Source of the DNA: Burkholderiales bacterium
GTDB lineage: Bacteria; Pseudomonadota; Gammaproteobacteria; Burkholderiales; Casimicrobiaceae
DNA length: 64,000 nt
Reading direction: 5' to 3'
Assembly (NCBI GenBank): GCA_031277215.1
Contig: JAITMR010000042.1
Span: 1 to 64,000, forward strand
In this document: positions 63,974 through 64,000 of the stretch, one piece after another
How the letters are laid out: the number at the start of each line of letters is the position of its first letter
How positions within the stretch are numbered: position 1 is the first letter of the stretch
Translations under genes and position numbers: made by a program
Notes under the pieces: model-generated
What the model saw: only the letters and a program-made list of their open reading frames with translations
Databases searched by the model: none
Told to the model about the DNA's origin: nothing

Positions 63974-64000
63974 GAAATGAGTGTGCGCTCAGAAAGGAAA

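Noticed and set aside
1..64000. tRNA, rRNA, CRISPR arrays, insertion sequences, prophage or toxin-antitoxin modules
   Set aside because: Searched by eye on both strands; no cloverleaf-like tRNA, repeat-spacer array, transposase or phage protein was recognised. Small RNAs cannot be excluded by eye.

Overview
The window is a gene-dense stretch of a bacterial chromosome, moderately GC-rich by eye, with uniform codon use and many stop/start overlaps (ATGA, TGATG). The gene content and order point to a betaproteobacterium: an uninterrupted dcw cluster from mraZ to ftsZ followed by lpxC, dciA, an M23 peptidase, secA, argJ, a DUF815 ATPase, mutT, yacG, zapD, coaE, pilD, pilC and pilB; the algH-ruvX-pyrR block; a DksA with only one of the four zinc cysteines; a DUF3460 protein; and meso-DAP-type peptidoglycan and LPS genes. 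I cannot fix the genus. No rRNA, tRNA, CRISPR array, transposase or prophage was seen.

Layout. 1-11 kb is a mixed housekeeping region. It holds a small XRE regulator, a YdfG-like dehydrogenase, trpB without trpA, an unrecognised small protein, dksA, two adjacent superoxide dismutases (lipoprotein Cu,Zn and cytoplasmic Fe), a duplicated TPR/STAS protein, hslV without hslU, a polyprenyl-phosphate glycosyltransferase, a membrane gene cut by an in-frame amber codon, a DsbC-like isomerase and a small lipoprotein. 11.1-29.4 kb is the dcw cluster (mraZ, rsmH, ftsL, ftsI, murE, murF, mraY, murD, ftsW, murG, murC, murB, ddl, ftsQ, ftsA, ftsZ). It lies behind a good sigma-70 promoter overlaid by a ten-base-period MraZ operator. 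29.6-37.8 kb holds lpxC, a small membrane protein, dciA (reverse), an M23 peptidase, secA, argJ, the DUF815 ATPase and mutT. 37.8-45.3 kb is on the reverse strand: yacG, zapD, coaE, pilD, pilC, pilB, a CorC-like CBS protein and a CcsA/YpjD-like membrane protein.

45.4-48.4 kb holds ffh, algH, ruvX and a PyrR-like protein with a damaged PRPP loop. 48.4-51.1 kb is a reverse-strand DinG/YoaA helicase with a secreted cysteine-containing protein. 51.3-53.8 kb carries a large J-like/RDD/TPR membrane protein and a SlyD-like isomerase. 54-57.7 kb is reverse strand: a DUF3460 protein, an RlmL-like methyltransferase, an alpha/beta hydrolase coupled to a thioredoxin-like [2Fe-2S] ferredoxin, and a VanZ-family protein. 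57.9-64 kb holds carA-carB and gdhA.

Most of the window makes and divides the envelope: peptidoglycan precursors (mur, ddl, mraY), septation (fts, zapD), lipid A (lpxC), secretion (secA, ffh), wall remodelling (M23) and type IV pilus assembly (pilBCD). No clear new defence or mobile system is visible. The least explained parts are the J-like/RDD/TPR fusion, the TPR-STAS-TPR-STAS protein, the orphan hslV, the amber-interrupted membrane gene and the 20-bp inverted repeat that joins ffh to algH.
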